From: Paenibacillus tritici
Lineage (GTDB): Bacteria; Bacillota; Bacilli; Paenibacillales; Paenibacillaceae
Assembly: GCF_013204885.1 (NCBI RefSeq)
Contig: NZ_JABMKX010000021.1
Location: 1-64,000, forward strand
Length of the DNA: 64,000 nucleotides
Reading direction: 5' to 3'
Shown: positions 18,252 to 28,600 of the stretch, one piece after another
Layout of the letters: each line of letters starts with the position of its first letter
Position numbering within the stretch: position 1 is the stretch's first letter
Notes under the pieces: model-generated
What the model saw: only the letters and a program-made list of their open reading frames with translations
The model's database searches: none
What the model was told of the DNA's origin: nothing
Program-made: the position numbers and the translations under genes

Positions 18252-18833
18252 TTACAGACTGCGGCTTAATACTTTGACATGCGTAAGAGCAGCTTGCTTC
18301 ACATCCTCGAACAACACTTTATCCTGGATATAATAAGAAATAAATCCGTGGGCAGACAGGAACAGGGTCAACGGCACATTCTGCCAGTCTTCCGACACAT
18401 ATCCCTCTTCCTTCATATGACGGCGGACAATACTTGCGAATAACTCGAAACATCGGCCCTGTTCTGCCCGGCAATAAGCCAGCAGTTCTTCGTCGCGGAT
18501 CATGAACATGATCTCATACTGATACGGATGGTCCAGTCCGAAACGGATGAACTCCATAACCAGTTGTTCCACTCGGGTCATTCCCTCTACAGGAGGAGTG
18601 CTCATTGCATCATTCAATAACGTGGCTACATGATTGAAATCCTCGACCACGATCGCGTAGAAAAGTTCAGCTTTTTCTTTGAAATGATAATATAGAGAGC
18701 CGTGGCTATACCCCAGGTGCTGACCAATGCTGCGCATCGAAATGGCACGGTACCCTTTGGTTATAAAAAGATGCCTCGCCGCCTCCAAGATTCTTTCTCT
18801 CGACAACTCCTGTTCCACTGCTCTTCTTGCCAT
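18252..18833 (-). CDS. TetR/AcrR-family transcriptional regulator
   Basis: This 193-aa DNA-binding protein has a TetR helix-turn-helix at residues 10-57 (ERILEAARHLFITKGYRAIS, then YSHGSLYYHFKEKAELF). The C-terminal two thirds are the ligand-binding and dimer domain. The target genes and ligand are unknown. The start lies 3 bp after the stop of the upstream YigZ-family gene, with AAGGGGA inside that gene, so the two are co-transcribed. Confidence 0.88.
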   Translation of the reverse strand: MARRAVEQELSRERILEAARHLFITKGYRAISMRSIGQHLGYSHGSLYYHFKEKAELFYAIVVEDFNHVATLLNDAMSTPPVEGMTRVEQLVMEFIRFGLDHPYQYEIMFMIRDEELLAYCRAEQGRCFELFASIVRRHMKEEGYVSEDWQNVPLTLFLSAHGFISYYIQDKVLFEDVKQAALTHVKVLSRSL

Positions 18834-18836
18834 AGT

Positions 18837-19469
18837 CTATTCCCCTTCGCTGTAGTAAAGCCGCCGCCCTTCTGTAACAAGGGATTGCCCCTCCGTAAGA
18901 TCGGTTATCCATGCGATAAATGCGTCACCTTCGTCATTGCGCGGAAGGCATAGCAGCGTAACTTTATCCGTAAATAAAGTCTCTCCGGTCTGGATGTTCC
19001 TGCCCCGCAGCGCGTTCTCCACCTTGCCCAGCCAAGTGTATTCGATCTCTACGAACACCTCCCGCCTCAGCACACGTGTGATTACCTCTCCGGCTTCCAG
19101 TGCAAGAACCGCACCGTCTGTATAAGCACGAATCAGCCCGCCTGCACCCAGCATAATACCTCCGAAATAACGGGTAACTACAATTGCTACATTTTTAACC
19201 TTTTGGCTGCGGATTACTTCCAAAATCGGTTTCCCGGCCGTTCCGCCCGGTTCCCCGTCGTCCGACTGTCTCTGGATCTCATCCCTCTCACCAATCATAT
19301 AAGCAGAGCAGTTATGTGTAGCGTTCCAATGCTGCTTCTTGATATGATCGATAAATTGAACAGCTTCTTCTTCGTTCTCCACTGGCATTACATGTCCAAT
19401 GAAGCGTGATTTACGGATTACGACTTCCCGTGAACCGGGAGTACGCACCGTCCGGTATTGTTCCAGCAT
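18837..19469 (-). CDS. yvyE: YigZ/YvyE (IMPACT family) protein
   Basis: This 210-aa protein has an N-terminal UPF0029/IMPACT domain (SRFIGHVMPVENEEEAVQFI, then DDGEPGGTAGKPIL and VVTRYFGGIMLGAGGLIRAY) and a C-terminal ferredoxin-like DUF1949 domain. The eukaryotic IMPACT protein modulates translational stress signalling; the bacterial role is unclear. It is the upstream member of a two-gene operon with the TetR regulator. Confidence 0.9.
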   Translation of the reverse strand: MLEQYRTVRTPGSREVVIRKSRFIGHVMPVENEEEAVQFIDHIKKQHWNATHNCSAYMIGERDEIQRQSDDGEPGGTAGKPILEVIRSQKVKNVAIVVTRYFGGIMLGAGGLIRAYTDGAVLALEAGEVITRVLRREVFVEIEYTWLGKVENALRGRNIQTGETLFTDKVTLLCLPRNDEGDAFIAWITDLTEGQSLVTEGRRLYYSEGE

Positions 19470-19514
19470 TGTTGTCCATTCCTTAATCTACATATGATAA
19501 CTTGATATATATTA

Positions 19515-19551
19515 GGAGCAGCCCCGGTAATGGTTACCTCTGGACTGCTCC
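19515..19551. terminator. Hairpin between pgi and yvyE
   Basis: GGAGCAG (19515-19521) pairs with CTGCTCC (19545-19551) around an inner GGTAA/TTACC stem. On the minus strand only an A/T-mixed tail follows, so terminator function for pgi is tentative. Confidence 0.35.
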
Positions 19552-19604
19552 CTGATGACTTATATGCGTATGAATAATCTGCGGTCCTGTGGTTATGTGT
19601 AGAA

Positions 19605-20960
19605 CTATTCTGTAAGTCTGGCTTCCAGTTCTGCCTTTTCTTTCTCGTAGCCTGGTTTGCCCAGCAGTGCGAACATATTCTTCTTGTAGGCTTCAACACC
19701 CGGCTGGTCGAACGGATTCACACCCAGCAGGTATCCGCTGATGCCGCAGGCTTTCTCGAAGAAGTACACCAGATAACCGAAGGTATAAGGGGTCTGGTCA
19801 GGAATGGTAACGATCAGATTCGGCACTTGGCCGTCCGTGTGCGCCAGCATCGTTCCCTGGAAGGCCTTCTTGTTCACGAAGTCCATCGTCTGGCCGGTCA
19901 GGAAGTTCAATCCGTCCAGATCATCCGGATCATTCTCGATCGTTACATGGTGCTGCACCTTCTCCACCTGAATAACCGTCTCAAAGATGTTGCGGTTACC
20001 CTCCTGAATGAACTGGCCCATGGAGTGCAGGTCTGTAGAGAAGTCCACCGAGGACGGATAGATTCCCTTGAAGTCCTTGCCTTCGCTTTCGCCGTACAGC
20101 TGTTTCCACCATTCGGAGACAAAGTGCAGGGACGGCTCGTAGTTCACGAGAATTTCTGTAGTTTTGCCTTTGCGGTAGAGTGCGTTACGTACTGCAGCAT
20201 ATTGATAGCTCTGGTTGGTAGCCACATCGGGATTGTTGAATTCATCGGCTGCGGCTGCGGCCCCTTGCATCATCTCTTCAATGTTAATACCGGCTACGGC
20301 AATCGGCAGAAGACCTACCGGTGTCAGTACGGAATAACGTCCGCCGACATCATCAGGGATAATGAACGACTCATAGCCTTCTTCATTAGCCAGCTTCTTG
20401 AGTGCTCCCTTCTCCTTGTCTGTAGTTGCGTAGATACGTTTGCGGGCTTCTTCCTTGCCGTATTTCTTCTCCAGTGCTGCGCGGAAAATGCGGAAAGCAA
20501 TCGCCGGCTCAGTAGTCGTACCGGATTTGGAGATTACATTCACGGAGAAGTCCTTGCCTTCTACCAGATCAAGCAGATGCGTGATGTAGGTGGAGCTGAT
20601 GTTGTTCCCGGCAAAATATACTTCCGGAGTCTTGCGCTTGTCCTTGGACAGGTTATTGTAGAAGGAATGTGATAGCGCCTCAATCGCTGCGCGGGCTCCC
20701 AGGTAAGATCCGCCGATACCGATTACGATCAGTACTTCGGAATCACTCTGAATCTTCTTGGCGGCCTGCTGAATGCGGGCGAACTCTTCCTTGTCATACG
20801 CTGTAGGGAGATCAATCCAGCCCAGGTAATCGGAGCCGGCTCCGCTCTTGTTGTGCAGTTGCTCGTGGGCCAGTTTCACCGGAGCGGCGAAATAGTCAAT
20901 CTCGGTCTGGCTGAAGAAGGAAAGGGCCTTGGTGTAGTCAAAATTAATCTTCTTGGACAT
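19605..20960 (-). CDS. pgi: Glucose-6-phosphate isomerase
   Basis: This 451-aa glycolytic enzyme interconverts glucose-6-phosphate and fructose-6-phosphate. The phosphate-binding motif VISKSGTTTEPA, GIGGSYLGARAA and the FSTDLHSMGQFIQEG signature are present, and the length matches Bacillus-type Pgi. The catalytic Glu and His lie in the QFIQEG and MLAHTDGQ regions. AGGAGG precedes the ATG by about 12 bases. The gene is probably monocistronic. Confidence 0.97.
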   Translation of the reverse strand: MSKKINFDYTKALSFFSQTEIDYFAAPVKLAHEQLHNKSGAGSDYLGWIDLPTAYDKEEFARIQQAAKKIQSDSEVLIVIGIGGSYLGARAAIEALSHSFYNNLSKDKRKTPEVYFAGNNISSTYITHLLDLVEGKDFSVNVISKSGTTTEPAIAFRIFRAALEKKYGKEEARKRIYATTDKEKGALKKLANEEGYESFIIPDDVGGRYSVLTPVGLLPIAVAGINIEEMMQGAAAAADEFNNPDVATNQSYQYAAVRNALYRKGKTTEILVNYEPSLHFVSEWWKQLYGESEGKDFKGIYPSSVDFSTDLHSMGQFIQEGNRNIFETVIQVEKVQHHVTIENDPDDLDGLNFLTGQTMDFVNKKAFQGTMLAHTDGQVPNLIVTIPDQTPYTFGYLVYFFEKACGISGYLLGVNPFDQPGVEAYKKNMFALLGKPGYEKEKAELEARLTE

Positions 20961-21224
20961 CGGTAATGGTAGCCTCCTGTTTATCTCTTTAGATTTGACA
21001 CCGTTTGTTGCAACATTATAATCTAGGATACTTTAATTTGCCTTGACTGGCAAGGTCTTAAGGCATAACCCCGGCTTTGGAACCATGTTTTTGAAAGTTT
21101 CATGAAAGCGTTTGCCAGGCAGAACAGGTATTCTGTTCTGTGGAACCTGCCGGGTCCTTCTGATAGAATGTAGACAAACTTAATTTCTAGAATAGGATCT
21201 CACTTGAGCAAAGGTGGAAATCAA

Positions 21225-22127
21225 ATGAAGCAAATCGGTTTTATTGGACTCGGAACGATGGGGGCGCCTATGGCGTCCAATCTGCTGCGCAGCGGCTTTG
21301 AGGTTACGGTCTACAACCGCACCGTTGAGAAATGCAGACCCCTGGAACAGGAAGGCGCGAAGACCGCCCCTACGCCGCAGGCCGCGGCTGCGGGCAAAGA
21401 TGTTATTATTACCATGATCAGCAATGACGATTCGATCCGTGAAGTCTTCTACGGCGACAGCGGTATTCTGGCTGCCCTTCAGCCGGGAACAACCGTCATT
21501 GATTCCAGTACCATCTCCCCCGGTCTGGCCAAGGAGATTGCCTCTGCCGTAGAGGAGCGGGGCGGCAGCTTCCTTGATGCCCCTGTAACCGGCAGCAAGC
21601 CGGCAGCTATCGACGGCACTCTGGTCTTCATGGTTGGCGGACATGCCGAAGTGATTGAGAAGCACCGGGATCTCTTCGACTCCATGGGCCGTCTGCTGCT
21701 GCATATGGGCGCTAACGGCAGCGGAGCTGTAGCCAAGCTGGCCCACAATGCCATGGTCGGCATTCACAACGTGGCGCTTGCCGAGGGCTTCTCCATCGCC
21801 GTGAAGTCCGGCGTTCCCGCAGACAAGTTCCTGGAACTGGTGAAGAACGGGTCTGCCGGCAGCAAGCAGGCCGAACTCAAGGGACAGAAGATTATCGACA
21901 ATGACTTCAGTAACCAGTTCTCCCTTGCCCTGATGCTGAAGGATCTCAAGCTGGCGTCCTCGCTCAGCGATTCCACCGGCGTTCCTTCCCCTATGCTTGG
22001 CGTAGCCAAAAGCATGTTCCAGGCGGGCTTCAATCACGGCTACGGCGACGAGGACCTGTCCGCCGTGGTCAAATCCTACGAAGACTGGATCGGACGGAAG
22101 ATCGGCGGTACAGGGGAGCAGGAATAA
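21225..22127 (+). CDS. 3-hydroxyisobutyrate dehydrogenase-like NAD(P)-dependent reductase
   Basis: This 300-aa beta-hydroxyacid dehydrogenase has an N-terminal Rossmann motif (IGFIGLGTMGAPMASNLL), the substrate motif FLDAPVTGSKPAAIDGTL and the catalytic-lysine region GSGAVAKLAHNAMV. Such enzymes oxidise 3-hydroxyisobutyrate, tartronate semialdehyde or related acids, or reduce succinic semialdehyde; the exact substrate is not readable. AAAGGTGG lies seven bases upstream of the ATG at 21225, preferred over an in-frame TTG at 21204. Confidence 0.85.
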   Translation: MKQIGFIGLGTMGAPMASNLLRSGFEVTVYNRTVEKCRPLEQEGAKTAPTPQAAAAGKDVIITMISNDDSIREVFYGDSGILAALQPGTTVIDSSTISPGLAKEIASAVEERGGSFLDAPVTGSKPAAIDGTLVFMVGGHAEVIEKHRDLFDSMGRLLLHMGANGSGAVAKLAHNAMVGIHNVALAEGFSIAVKSGVPADKFLELVKNGSAGSKQAELKGQKIIDNDFSNQFSLALMLKDLKLASSLSDSTGVPSPMLGVAKSMFQAGFNHGYGDEDLSAVVKSYEDWIGRKIGGTGEQE

Positions 22128-22220
22128 GAGACTTCCACTGGGAGTAATGAGTGCATCTGGGAGTATGAACGGATTACCGGCCCGCTATCGGCGGATTCAG
22201 AAGGAGCCTGATTATCACCT

Positions 22221-22264
22221 AAAAAAAAGCACCCCGGGACATAATCTCCCAGGGTGCTTTTTTG
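22221..22264. terminator. Strong bidirectional terminator
   Basis: AGCACCCCGGGA and TCCCAGGGTGCT form a stem flanked by A8 on the left and T6 on the right. It serves the reductase gene (+) and ppnP (-). Confidence 0.85.
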
Positions 22265-22277
22265 CTACTGCTTCATA

Positions 22278-22595
22278 CTACACAATCGGGTAAGAACAGC
22301 AATAATCAGTTAATGCGAATACTTCCAGCGCAAATTTGGAGTTACCGGGAACATGGAACGTTTCCGCTCCGTTAATGTCCTTCCACACCTCAGTGCCGGG
22401 AAGCAGCACTTTCAGATTACCGGAGAGGATCTCCATGGTCTCCGGGCCATCTGTGCTGAATTCGTATACTCCAGGCAGCATAATGCCAAGTGTCACCTTA
22501 GTACCGTTCTCCAGAGTAACTGTACGGCTAGTAACTTTACCGTCGTAATAGATATTAGCTGCTTTTTGAATTGTCGCGCCCGTAAACTGACTCAT
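22278..22595 (-). CDS. ppnP: Pyrimidine/purine nucleoside phosphorylase PpnP
   Basis: This 105-aa single-domain cupin matches the PpnP (YaiE/UPF0345) family, which phosphorolyses diverse nucleosides to base and ribose-1-phosphate. Diagnostic stretches are ANIYYDGKVTSRTV, LGIMLPGVYEF and ETFHVPGNSKFALEV. An AAGGGG-type site precedes the ATG. The neighbour upstream on the same strand is tkt, 35 bp away; pentose phosphate released by nucleoside breakdown would feed into the transketolase pathway, so co-transcription makes metabolic sense, although that link is inference. Confidence 0.9.
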   Translation of the reverse strand: MSQFTGATIQKAANIYYDGKVTSRTVTLENGTKVTLGIMLPGVYEFSTDGPETMEILSGNLKVLLPGTEVWKDINGAETFHVPGNSKFALEVFALTDYCCSYPIV

Positions 22596-22630
22596 ATGCT
22601 TATTCTCCCCTTTGTCCTTAGATCCGTCTA

Positions 22631-24679
22631 TTATAGCAGTGCTTTTACGCGGCTGACTACATTTTCTACGGTGAAGCCATACTCTCTGATTACTGTATCG
22701 CCAGGGGCAGAAGCGCCGAAGGTCGTGATGCCCAGAATGTCGCCCTGATCACCCGTATAACGTTCCCAGCCGAAGGTCTGCGCCATTTCAATCGCCAGAC
22801 GGGCTTTCACTTCAGGCAGGATGACGGAATCACGGTATGCCTTATCCTGTTTCTCGAACAGATCCCAGCTTGGCAAGCTGATTACACGAACATCAATGCC
22901 TTCTTCGGCAAGAGCAGCCTGAGCCTTAACCGCCAGCTGTACTTCAGAGCCTGTAGCGATGATCTGCGCCTGCGGAGTACCGTTCTTGGAGTCAGAGACA
23001 ACATAACCGCCGCGTTTGATGTTATCGCGCACACCGTCTACGGTACCTGCCAGAATCGGCAGGTTCTGACGGGTCAGTACCAAGGCTACCGGATTCGCGG
23101 TGTTCTCCATAGCATAAGCCCAGGCAGCCGAGGTTTCATTACCGTCCGCCGGACGAATTACCGTAAGGCCTGGAATGATACGCAGGGACGCAAGCTGTTC
23201 AATCGGCTCATGGGTAGGACCATCTTCACCCACTGCGATACTGTCATGGGTAAGCACGTAAGTGACCGGAAGCTTCATGATGGAAGCCAAACGGACAGCC
23301 GGACGCAGATAATCCGTAAATACGAAGAACGTACCGCCGAATACTTTCAGACCGCTGTGCAGTGCAATCCCGTTCATGGCTGCAGCCATACCGAATTCAC
23401 GTACGCCGAAATAAATATTGCGGCCGTCATAGGATTCGGAAGTGAACTGCGACAGACCGTTCAGATGCGTCATAGTCGAGCTCTCCAGGTCAGCAGAACC
23501 TCCTACCAGCTGCGGGATACCGGCAGTCAAGCCGTTCAGCGCATTACCGGACGCCACACGGGTGGATACCGCTTTGTCTGCTGCTTGGTAGAATGGCAGA
23601 TTCGCATCCCAGCCTGCAGGAAGCTCACCGTTCAGTGCTGTTTCGAGCTGTGCAGCAAGCTCAGGGTAGGCTTTTTTGTAGGCTGCAAATTTCTCATCCC
23701 ATGCCTGGTTAGCTGCAATGCCTTTAGCTTTCACTTCAGCGAAGCTGGCGCGGACCTCGTCCGGTACATAGAAATCTTCTTCATAGACCCATTTGTAGAA
23801 GTCCTTCGTAAGCTTCGCTTCATCAGCACCCAGCGGGGAACCATGGGTACCGCCGTGGCCGCCTTTACCCTGCTTGTTCGGGCTGCCGTAGCCGATTACT
23901 GTCTTCACTTCGATCAATGTCGGTTTGCTGCTGTCTGCTTGAGCTTCTGCAAGAGCCTTACCCAGTGCAGGAAGATCATTGCCGTCTTCTACACGCAGAA
24001 CCTGCCAGCCATAAGCTTCGAAACGCTTGGCGACATTCTCGGAGAACGCCAGATTCAGCTTGCCGTCGAGGGAGATATCATTGGAATCGTACATTACAAT
24101 CAGTTTGCCCAGCTTCAAGTGGCCAGCAAGCGATGCAGATTCGGAGGAGATCCCTTCCATCAAGTCGCCGTCGCCGCAAATGGCGTACGTATAATGGTCA
24201 ATCACGTTATGTTCATCTTTATTGTAAGTGGCACCCAGCTGCGCTTCAGCCATTGCCATACCTACAGCCATACCGATACCTTGTCCAAGCGGACCGGTTG
24301 TTGCATCTACACCGGCAGTGTGGCCGAATTCCGGATGTCCCGGTGTCAAGCTGCCCCATTGGCGGAACTGCTTCAATTCTTCCATTGGCAGATCATAGCC
24401 GCTGAGGTGCAGCAAGCTGTACAGGAGCATGGAGCCATGTCCGGCGGACAATACAAAACGGTCACGGTTAATCCAAGTCGGATGGTCCGGGTTATGATTC
24501 ATCGTCTTAGCGAACAATTGGTATCCCATCGGTGCCGAACCCATCGGCATACCCGGATGTCCTGAATTTGCTTTTTCAATGGCATCAATGGCGAGTGTAC
24601 GGATTGTTGTGATGGCCAGGTTGTCCACCGTTGAGTTTTCTGCTTTATGAATGGCTTGATCTTTTGCTTGTTCAGTCAT
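22631..24679 (-). CDS. tkt: Transketolase
   Basis: This 682-aa thiamine-pyrophosphate enzyme of the non-oxidative pentose phosphate pathway has GHPGMPMGSAPMGY at the N terminus, the TPP motif GDGDLMEGISSES, GHGGTHGSPLG and the central pyrimidine-domain signature HDSIAVGEDGPTHEPIEQLA. The C-terminal domain ends with a Rossmann-like segment (ATGSEVQLAV). GAGGAGG nine bases upstream fixes the ATG at 24679; the earlier in-frame TTG lies inside that ribosome binding site. Confidence 0.97.
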   Translation of the reverse strand: MTEQAKDQAIHKAENSTVDNLAITTIRTLAIDAIEKANSGHPGMPMGSAPMGYQLFAKTMNHNPDHPTWINRDRFVLSAGHGSMLLYSLLHLSGYDLPMEELKQFRQWGSLTPGHPEFGHTAGVDATTGPLGQGIGMAVGMAMAEAQLGATYNKDEHNVIDHYTYAICGDGDLMEGISSESASLAGHLKLGKLIVMYDSNDISLDGKLNLAFSENVAKRFEAYGWQVLRVEDGNDLPALGKALAEAQADSSKPTLIEVKTVIGYGSPNKQGKGGHGGTHGSPLGADEAKLTKDFYKWVYEEDFYVPDEVRASFAEVKAKGIAANQAWDEKFAAYKKAYPELAAQLETALNGELPAGWDANLPFYQAADKAVSTRVASGNALNGLTAGIPQLVGGSADLESSTMTHLNGLSQFTSESYDGRNIYFGVREFGMAAAMNGIALHSGLKVFGGTFFVFTDYLRPAVRLASIMKLPVTYVLTHDSIAVGEDGPTHEPIEQLASLRIIPGLTVIRPADGNETSAAWAYAMENTANPVALVLTRQNLPILAGTVDGVRDNIKRGGYVVSDSKNGTPQAQIIATGSEVQLAVKAQAALAEEGIDVRVISLPSWDLFEKQDKAYRDSVILPEVKARLAIEMAQTFGWERYTGDQGDILGITTFGASAPGDTVIREYGFTVENVVSRVKALL

Positions 24680-24721
24680 TAAAATAATCCTCCTCAAATC
24701 AAGAATGTCATTTTGACTATT

Positions 24722-24751
24722 ATTGTATCACGTAAGTGGAAGCATTTCCAA
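24722..24751 (-). promoter_or_regulatory. Promoter of tkt
   Basis: On the minus strand TTGGAA (24746-24751), an 18-bp spacer and TACAAT (24722-24727) lie about 45 bp upstream of tkt. Confidence 0.5.
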
Positions 24752-24948
24752 TTGTTTTTGCTGCAGCTTATAATTTGCGGCTTCGGCCGGGACTATGCAC
24801 TCCTATGCCCGGGACTTAGCCTTAAGTCTAGTTTCTATCTAAGACTAAAGTTTGTTTTACAAAGCGGATTTATACAGTAAGATGGAAGTACCTCAGCAAG
24901 ATTTTTAACCGGATTATCCATAATTTCCAGCAGAAAGGAATACTGAAG

Positions 24949-25593
24949 ATGACTGCAAACAGAGATATTTATATTGTGCTGACCGGAACAGGCACAGCCT
25001 TCAGCGGACTTATAAAATGGTTCACCAAAGCAGAGCTGAATCATGCTTCGATTGCCTTTGACAGTGAACTGCGCGAGGTCTACAGCTTCGGCAGAAAAAA
25101 GGTATACAATCCGTTTATCGCCGGCCTTATCCATGAGGATTTCGTTCATCCGTTCTACAGCAGCGCAGATTGTGCCATCTATCAGCTCAGAGTCACTACG
25201 GAAGAGTATGACACCATGTACAACCATGTCCAGGGGATGATGCAGAATCAGGAACGTTATAAGTATCACCTGCTTGGCCTGGTCGGCGTGCTACTGAACA
25301 TCCGGATTGACCGGGAGAATGCTTTTTTCTGCTCCCAGTTCGTAGCCTCTGTATTTGAAGAAACAGCCGTTCATCCGGTAGCCAAGCCCTCCTGCTTCGT
25401 CACTCCGGAGGATTTCGCTTCATCCCTGTGCGCCCACAAGATATTCAGCGGCAAACTCTCCTATTATATGCACCGTACCAATCGGATGGCCCACCTTAAT
25501 TCCAGTCTACATAATACCCCGTCCTCTGTTCCGGCAGAATATGCTGCAAGAAGAATGCGGCTTAATGAAGAACGGGCCGAGGGGATCGTCTGA
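24949..25593 (+). CDS. Permuted NlpC/P60 (YiiX-like) papain-fold hydrolase
   Basis: This 214-aa protein without a signal peptide has the circularly permuted papain-like layout. The His lies early (KAELNHASIAFD, about residue 31) and the Cys late (NAFFCSQFVASVFE, about 127), the order seen in YiiX/YebB-like proteins. These act on amide or ester bonds of lipids or peptides; the substrate is unknown. The C-terminal 40 residues are polar and probably disordered. The gene stands alone, divergent from tkt. A GAAAGGA site lies upstream of the ATG. Confidence 0.7.
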   Translation: MTANRDIYIVLTGTGTAFSGLIKWFTKAELNHASIAFDSELREVYSFGRKKVYNPFIAGLIHEDFVHPFYSSADCAIYQLRVTTEEYDTMYNHVQGMMQNQERYKYHLLGLVGVLLNIRIDRENAFFCSQFVASVFEETAVHPVAKPSCFVTPEDFASSLCAHKIFSGKLSYYMHRTNRMAHLNSSLHNTPSSVPAEYAARRMRLNEERAEGIV

Positions 25594-25668
25594 ACGATCA
25601 CCCTCCGCCCGCTTGCGGCTGTGTGAATTATAGATTAAGTACCTGGATCACAGAGGTGGAGTGCTTCT

Positions 25669-28600
25669 TTATTTTACTCGATGGCTCTGATAATATTCTG
25701 TCCAATCTCCGAGTATCGTTACCGTAACCCGATCCACTTTGGTGTGATATTCATTGGTAGCCGTAAAAGTGAACGTAACCGGGCCATCCGGCAGCTGTTC
25801 AAAAGACGGGTCTGCCAGTTCGCCTGTCCACACGGTCTTGTCACTCCCGGTTGGACTCAGTTCTGCTGTGTACCCTCCAGTCATCGTAACCTGCACAGTA
25901 TCCGGCAAGCCGGTTGCCTTCCCCTGGAGCACAAACTTCTCACCCGCCCAGTATACGCTATATCCCCGCGGACTTTCAGGTGAACCGCTTTGCTTCAGAT
26001 TGTATGCCTGACGGTTGTTATTCCACTCCTCTGTATGCTGGACAGCCCCCTTAATGCTAAGCAGGTTAACCATCATAAATTTCTTCGGAGATACCTTACT
26101 CCATTCAAAGCCGTCATAGGCTTCTACTTCCACTCCATATCTCACATTCTCTACAAGTGCGCCGGCTGGCACCTGCCACTGATGTGCTTCCGATAGTTGT
26201 TCACCGGATTGGACCTGTATGCGCCCATTGGACAAGTCGATGACCCGTACCTTAAAACGCTGCTGCACATCGCCGTCGACATCCTGATAATCCCACTTCA
26301 ATATTGGAGTTAACGTACTTACAATGGTAGGACTTGTGGACACTGTACTCGCCGGGTAGGTGACATTGACTACTGGGAGCCGGTTCACTACTGTAATATT
26401 TTGAATCCGTTCCCGGTATAGGCCCAAAGAATCTGTAACCACTTGCCGTAACGAAAAAGTCCCGTTGGTAGTAAACTGCTTGGTGAAATCACTTTGCGTG
26501 CTCGACAGCCCCTCTGCTCCGCTTCCCGGCTTCAGGAAATATTGATAGCGGATGCTGTCGCCTTTCGGGATATCCTCATCCGTGGCCGTGCTTTTGATGG
26601 TAAGGAGATCTGTCCTGTAGATCGGCAGCTTTGCCGCATCTTTTCCTGTATCTGTAGTTAAGGTGAATCCCGGCTTCGGCGGGTTGTCGATGATGAAGGC
26701 TTTTTCGTTGGAGATTTCAGACCAGGAACCCTTGGAATAGGCCCGGGCGTATAAGCTGAACAGAGCGAACCGTTCAAAGGTGGGATTCGCCACCTGATGC
26801 TGCCGCACCCCGCCCGAAGGATCTGAATCCTCAATCGTGTTGACCAGCAAACCGTCTTTGGTGAAGAACTCCAACCGGTAGTTCTCTTGCGGGTCATTCT
26901 CCGGGTCTGAATACAACCATTCAATCAGCGGATCTCCTTGAAGCTCTGCGTCAATAATTGAAGGATTAGACAGGGTTCCCGCAGGAGTGCTGAGTATAAT
27001 AGACGGCGGCAGGTTTGGATTCACATTGACTTTTAACGCAGCGATATTCGATTTGCCCCCAACTTGATCTACTACCCAGTGCTCCAGTGTGTATATCCCT
27101 TTGTCCTGGAACTCTACATTGATATTGCGGGTATTGTACATCCGGGTAGCCCCATCGCTGTGAGTCACCTTCCAGTAGTATTGCAGGCTGCCAGCATCGG
27201 AGGAATCCTCATCCGCATCAATCCCGTAATAAGTCTTACTGTCATACTGGTATACCACCGAAGATCCGTTAATCTCTGCGGTTGGAATATGATTCTTGAC
27301 GGTGAACAGTCGCGTAGCATTCGAGCTCAGCGACCCGTCCGATGCCGTAAGCCTCATCTCCCAGCCCTCTGAAATGGCCTGCTGCTGCGAAATCCCATTT
27401 CTTGCAATCAAATCACGGATCGTCATAGATGGATAACGGTTACCACTGGCATAATAATACCCGCTGTTATTGATCCGTGCGTTCCAGCCATAGATTAGGG
27501 GGTCTCCGTCCTCATCCGGATCAGGAGTCAGGTTCTCCAGTGAGATCACTGTATCCCGATACACTTCAGCGGGCATATTGAACGCAGCTGCCGGAGGATG
27601 ATTTATGACTTGTACTGTTTGGCTGTAAGGCTGTGACCAAAGCCCCCGGTTATCATGGACCTGAAGGGTCAATTGATACGTCCCCACACCGAAGGCAGCG
27701 ATATTCGGCGGCACCGCCGCACCGCCCCAATGACTCCATACCTGCTGCCACCCGTCCTTGATCACAGTCCAGTTGTACACATCAAGCGGATCATTATCCG
27801 GGTCAAAAGACTTGTCAGTGATCGTCGTGGCCTTACGATAAGACACAATACTGGGCTCGACAGTAAACAGCGCCACTGGCGGCAAGTTGCCTGCTGCACC
27901 TACTGTTTGCTGCGACCAGTCGCTCCAGACGCCCACCCCATTCTCACCATCTACGTCCCTCACCCTTAGACGGATATCATACTGGTCACTGCTCGGCAGT
28001 TGGGCTGGAGGGTACCCATCCGTCCAGACTTGCCCCTCTGTCTTCTTATATTGCCATTGCCAGTCCATCAGCCCCTTGTTAGAGGCAGTGATATGATCTA
28101 AATCATATGAACTGTCCGTGATCTGCAGCCATCCGCCCGTCAGCCTGGCACTGAACAAGGCAATCGGCTTGCGGTGAACATGGAAGGTCATGGAGGACAA
28201 GTTATTCCGGCTCCATTTGCGGTAGACATCGAACCGGTCATCACCCTTGGGATTGTCTCTTCCCTGGAAGTTAGCCACGTACACCCCGCTATACGGGAAG
28301 GACGAATATGGCGAACTTCGCCATAATCCGGAATCACCAATGATCCCCATTGAATTGTCAAAGAAATACGGATCATGGTCAAATCTGTATCTTTCTTCCC
28401 GCTTCGGGTCACCTTCAGAGTCAGAGTATTTGGTTCTAACCTCCACGGGAGTATTAATCAAGACAAACGATTTATTTCTCATTTGTTGTCTGACGTTAAT
28501 CGTAAGCGTCCCCCGGGCTGTCATTCCTGATGGGTCCGATGCTGTGATGTTCATGGTGTAGGTTCCTGGTGGTATCGTGTCTTGAAGAACATCCAGTGGA

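Noticed and set aside
18252..18254. Overlap of the small hairpin at 18231-18254 with the TetR stop codon as a TetR terminator
   Set aside because: On the minus strand no T run follows the stem; it is better read as a weak plus-strand signal for the YjbQ gene.
23210..24565. 451-codon open frame on the plus strand opposite tkt
   Set aside because: No ribosome binding site, low-quality composition, and the minus strand is clearly transketolase.
25577..25606. Hairpin spanning the stop codon of the YiiX-like gene
   Set aside because: GAGGGGATCGT/ACGATCACCCTC pairs well but no T run follows and it overlaps coding sequence, so a terminator call was not made.
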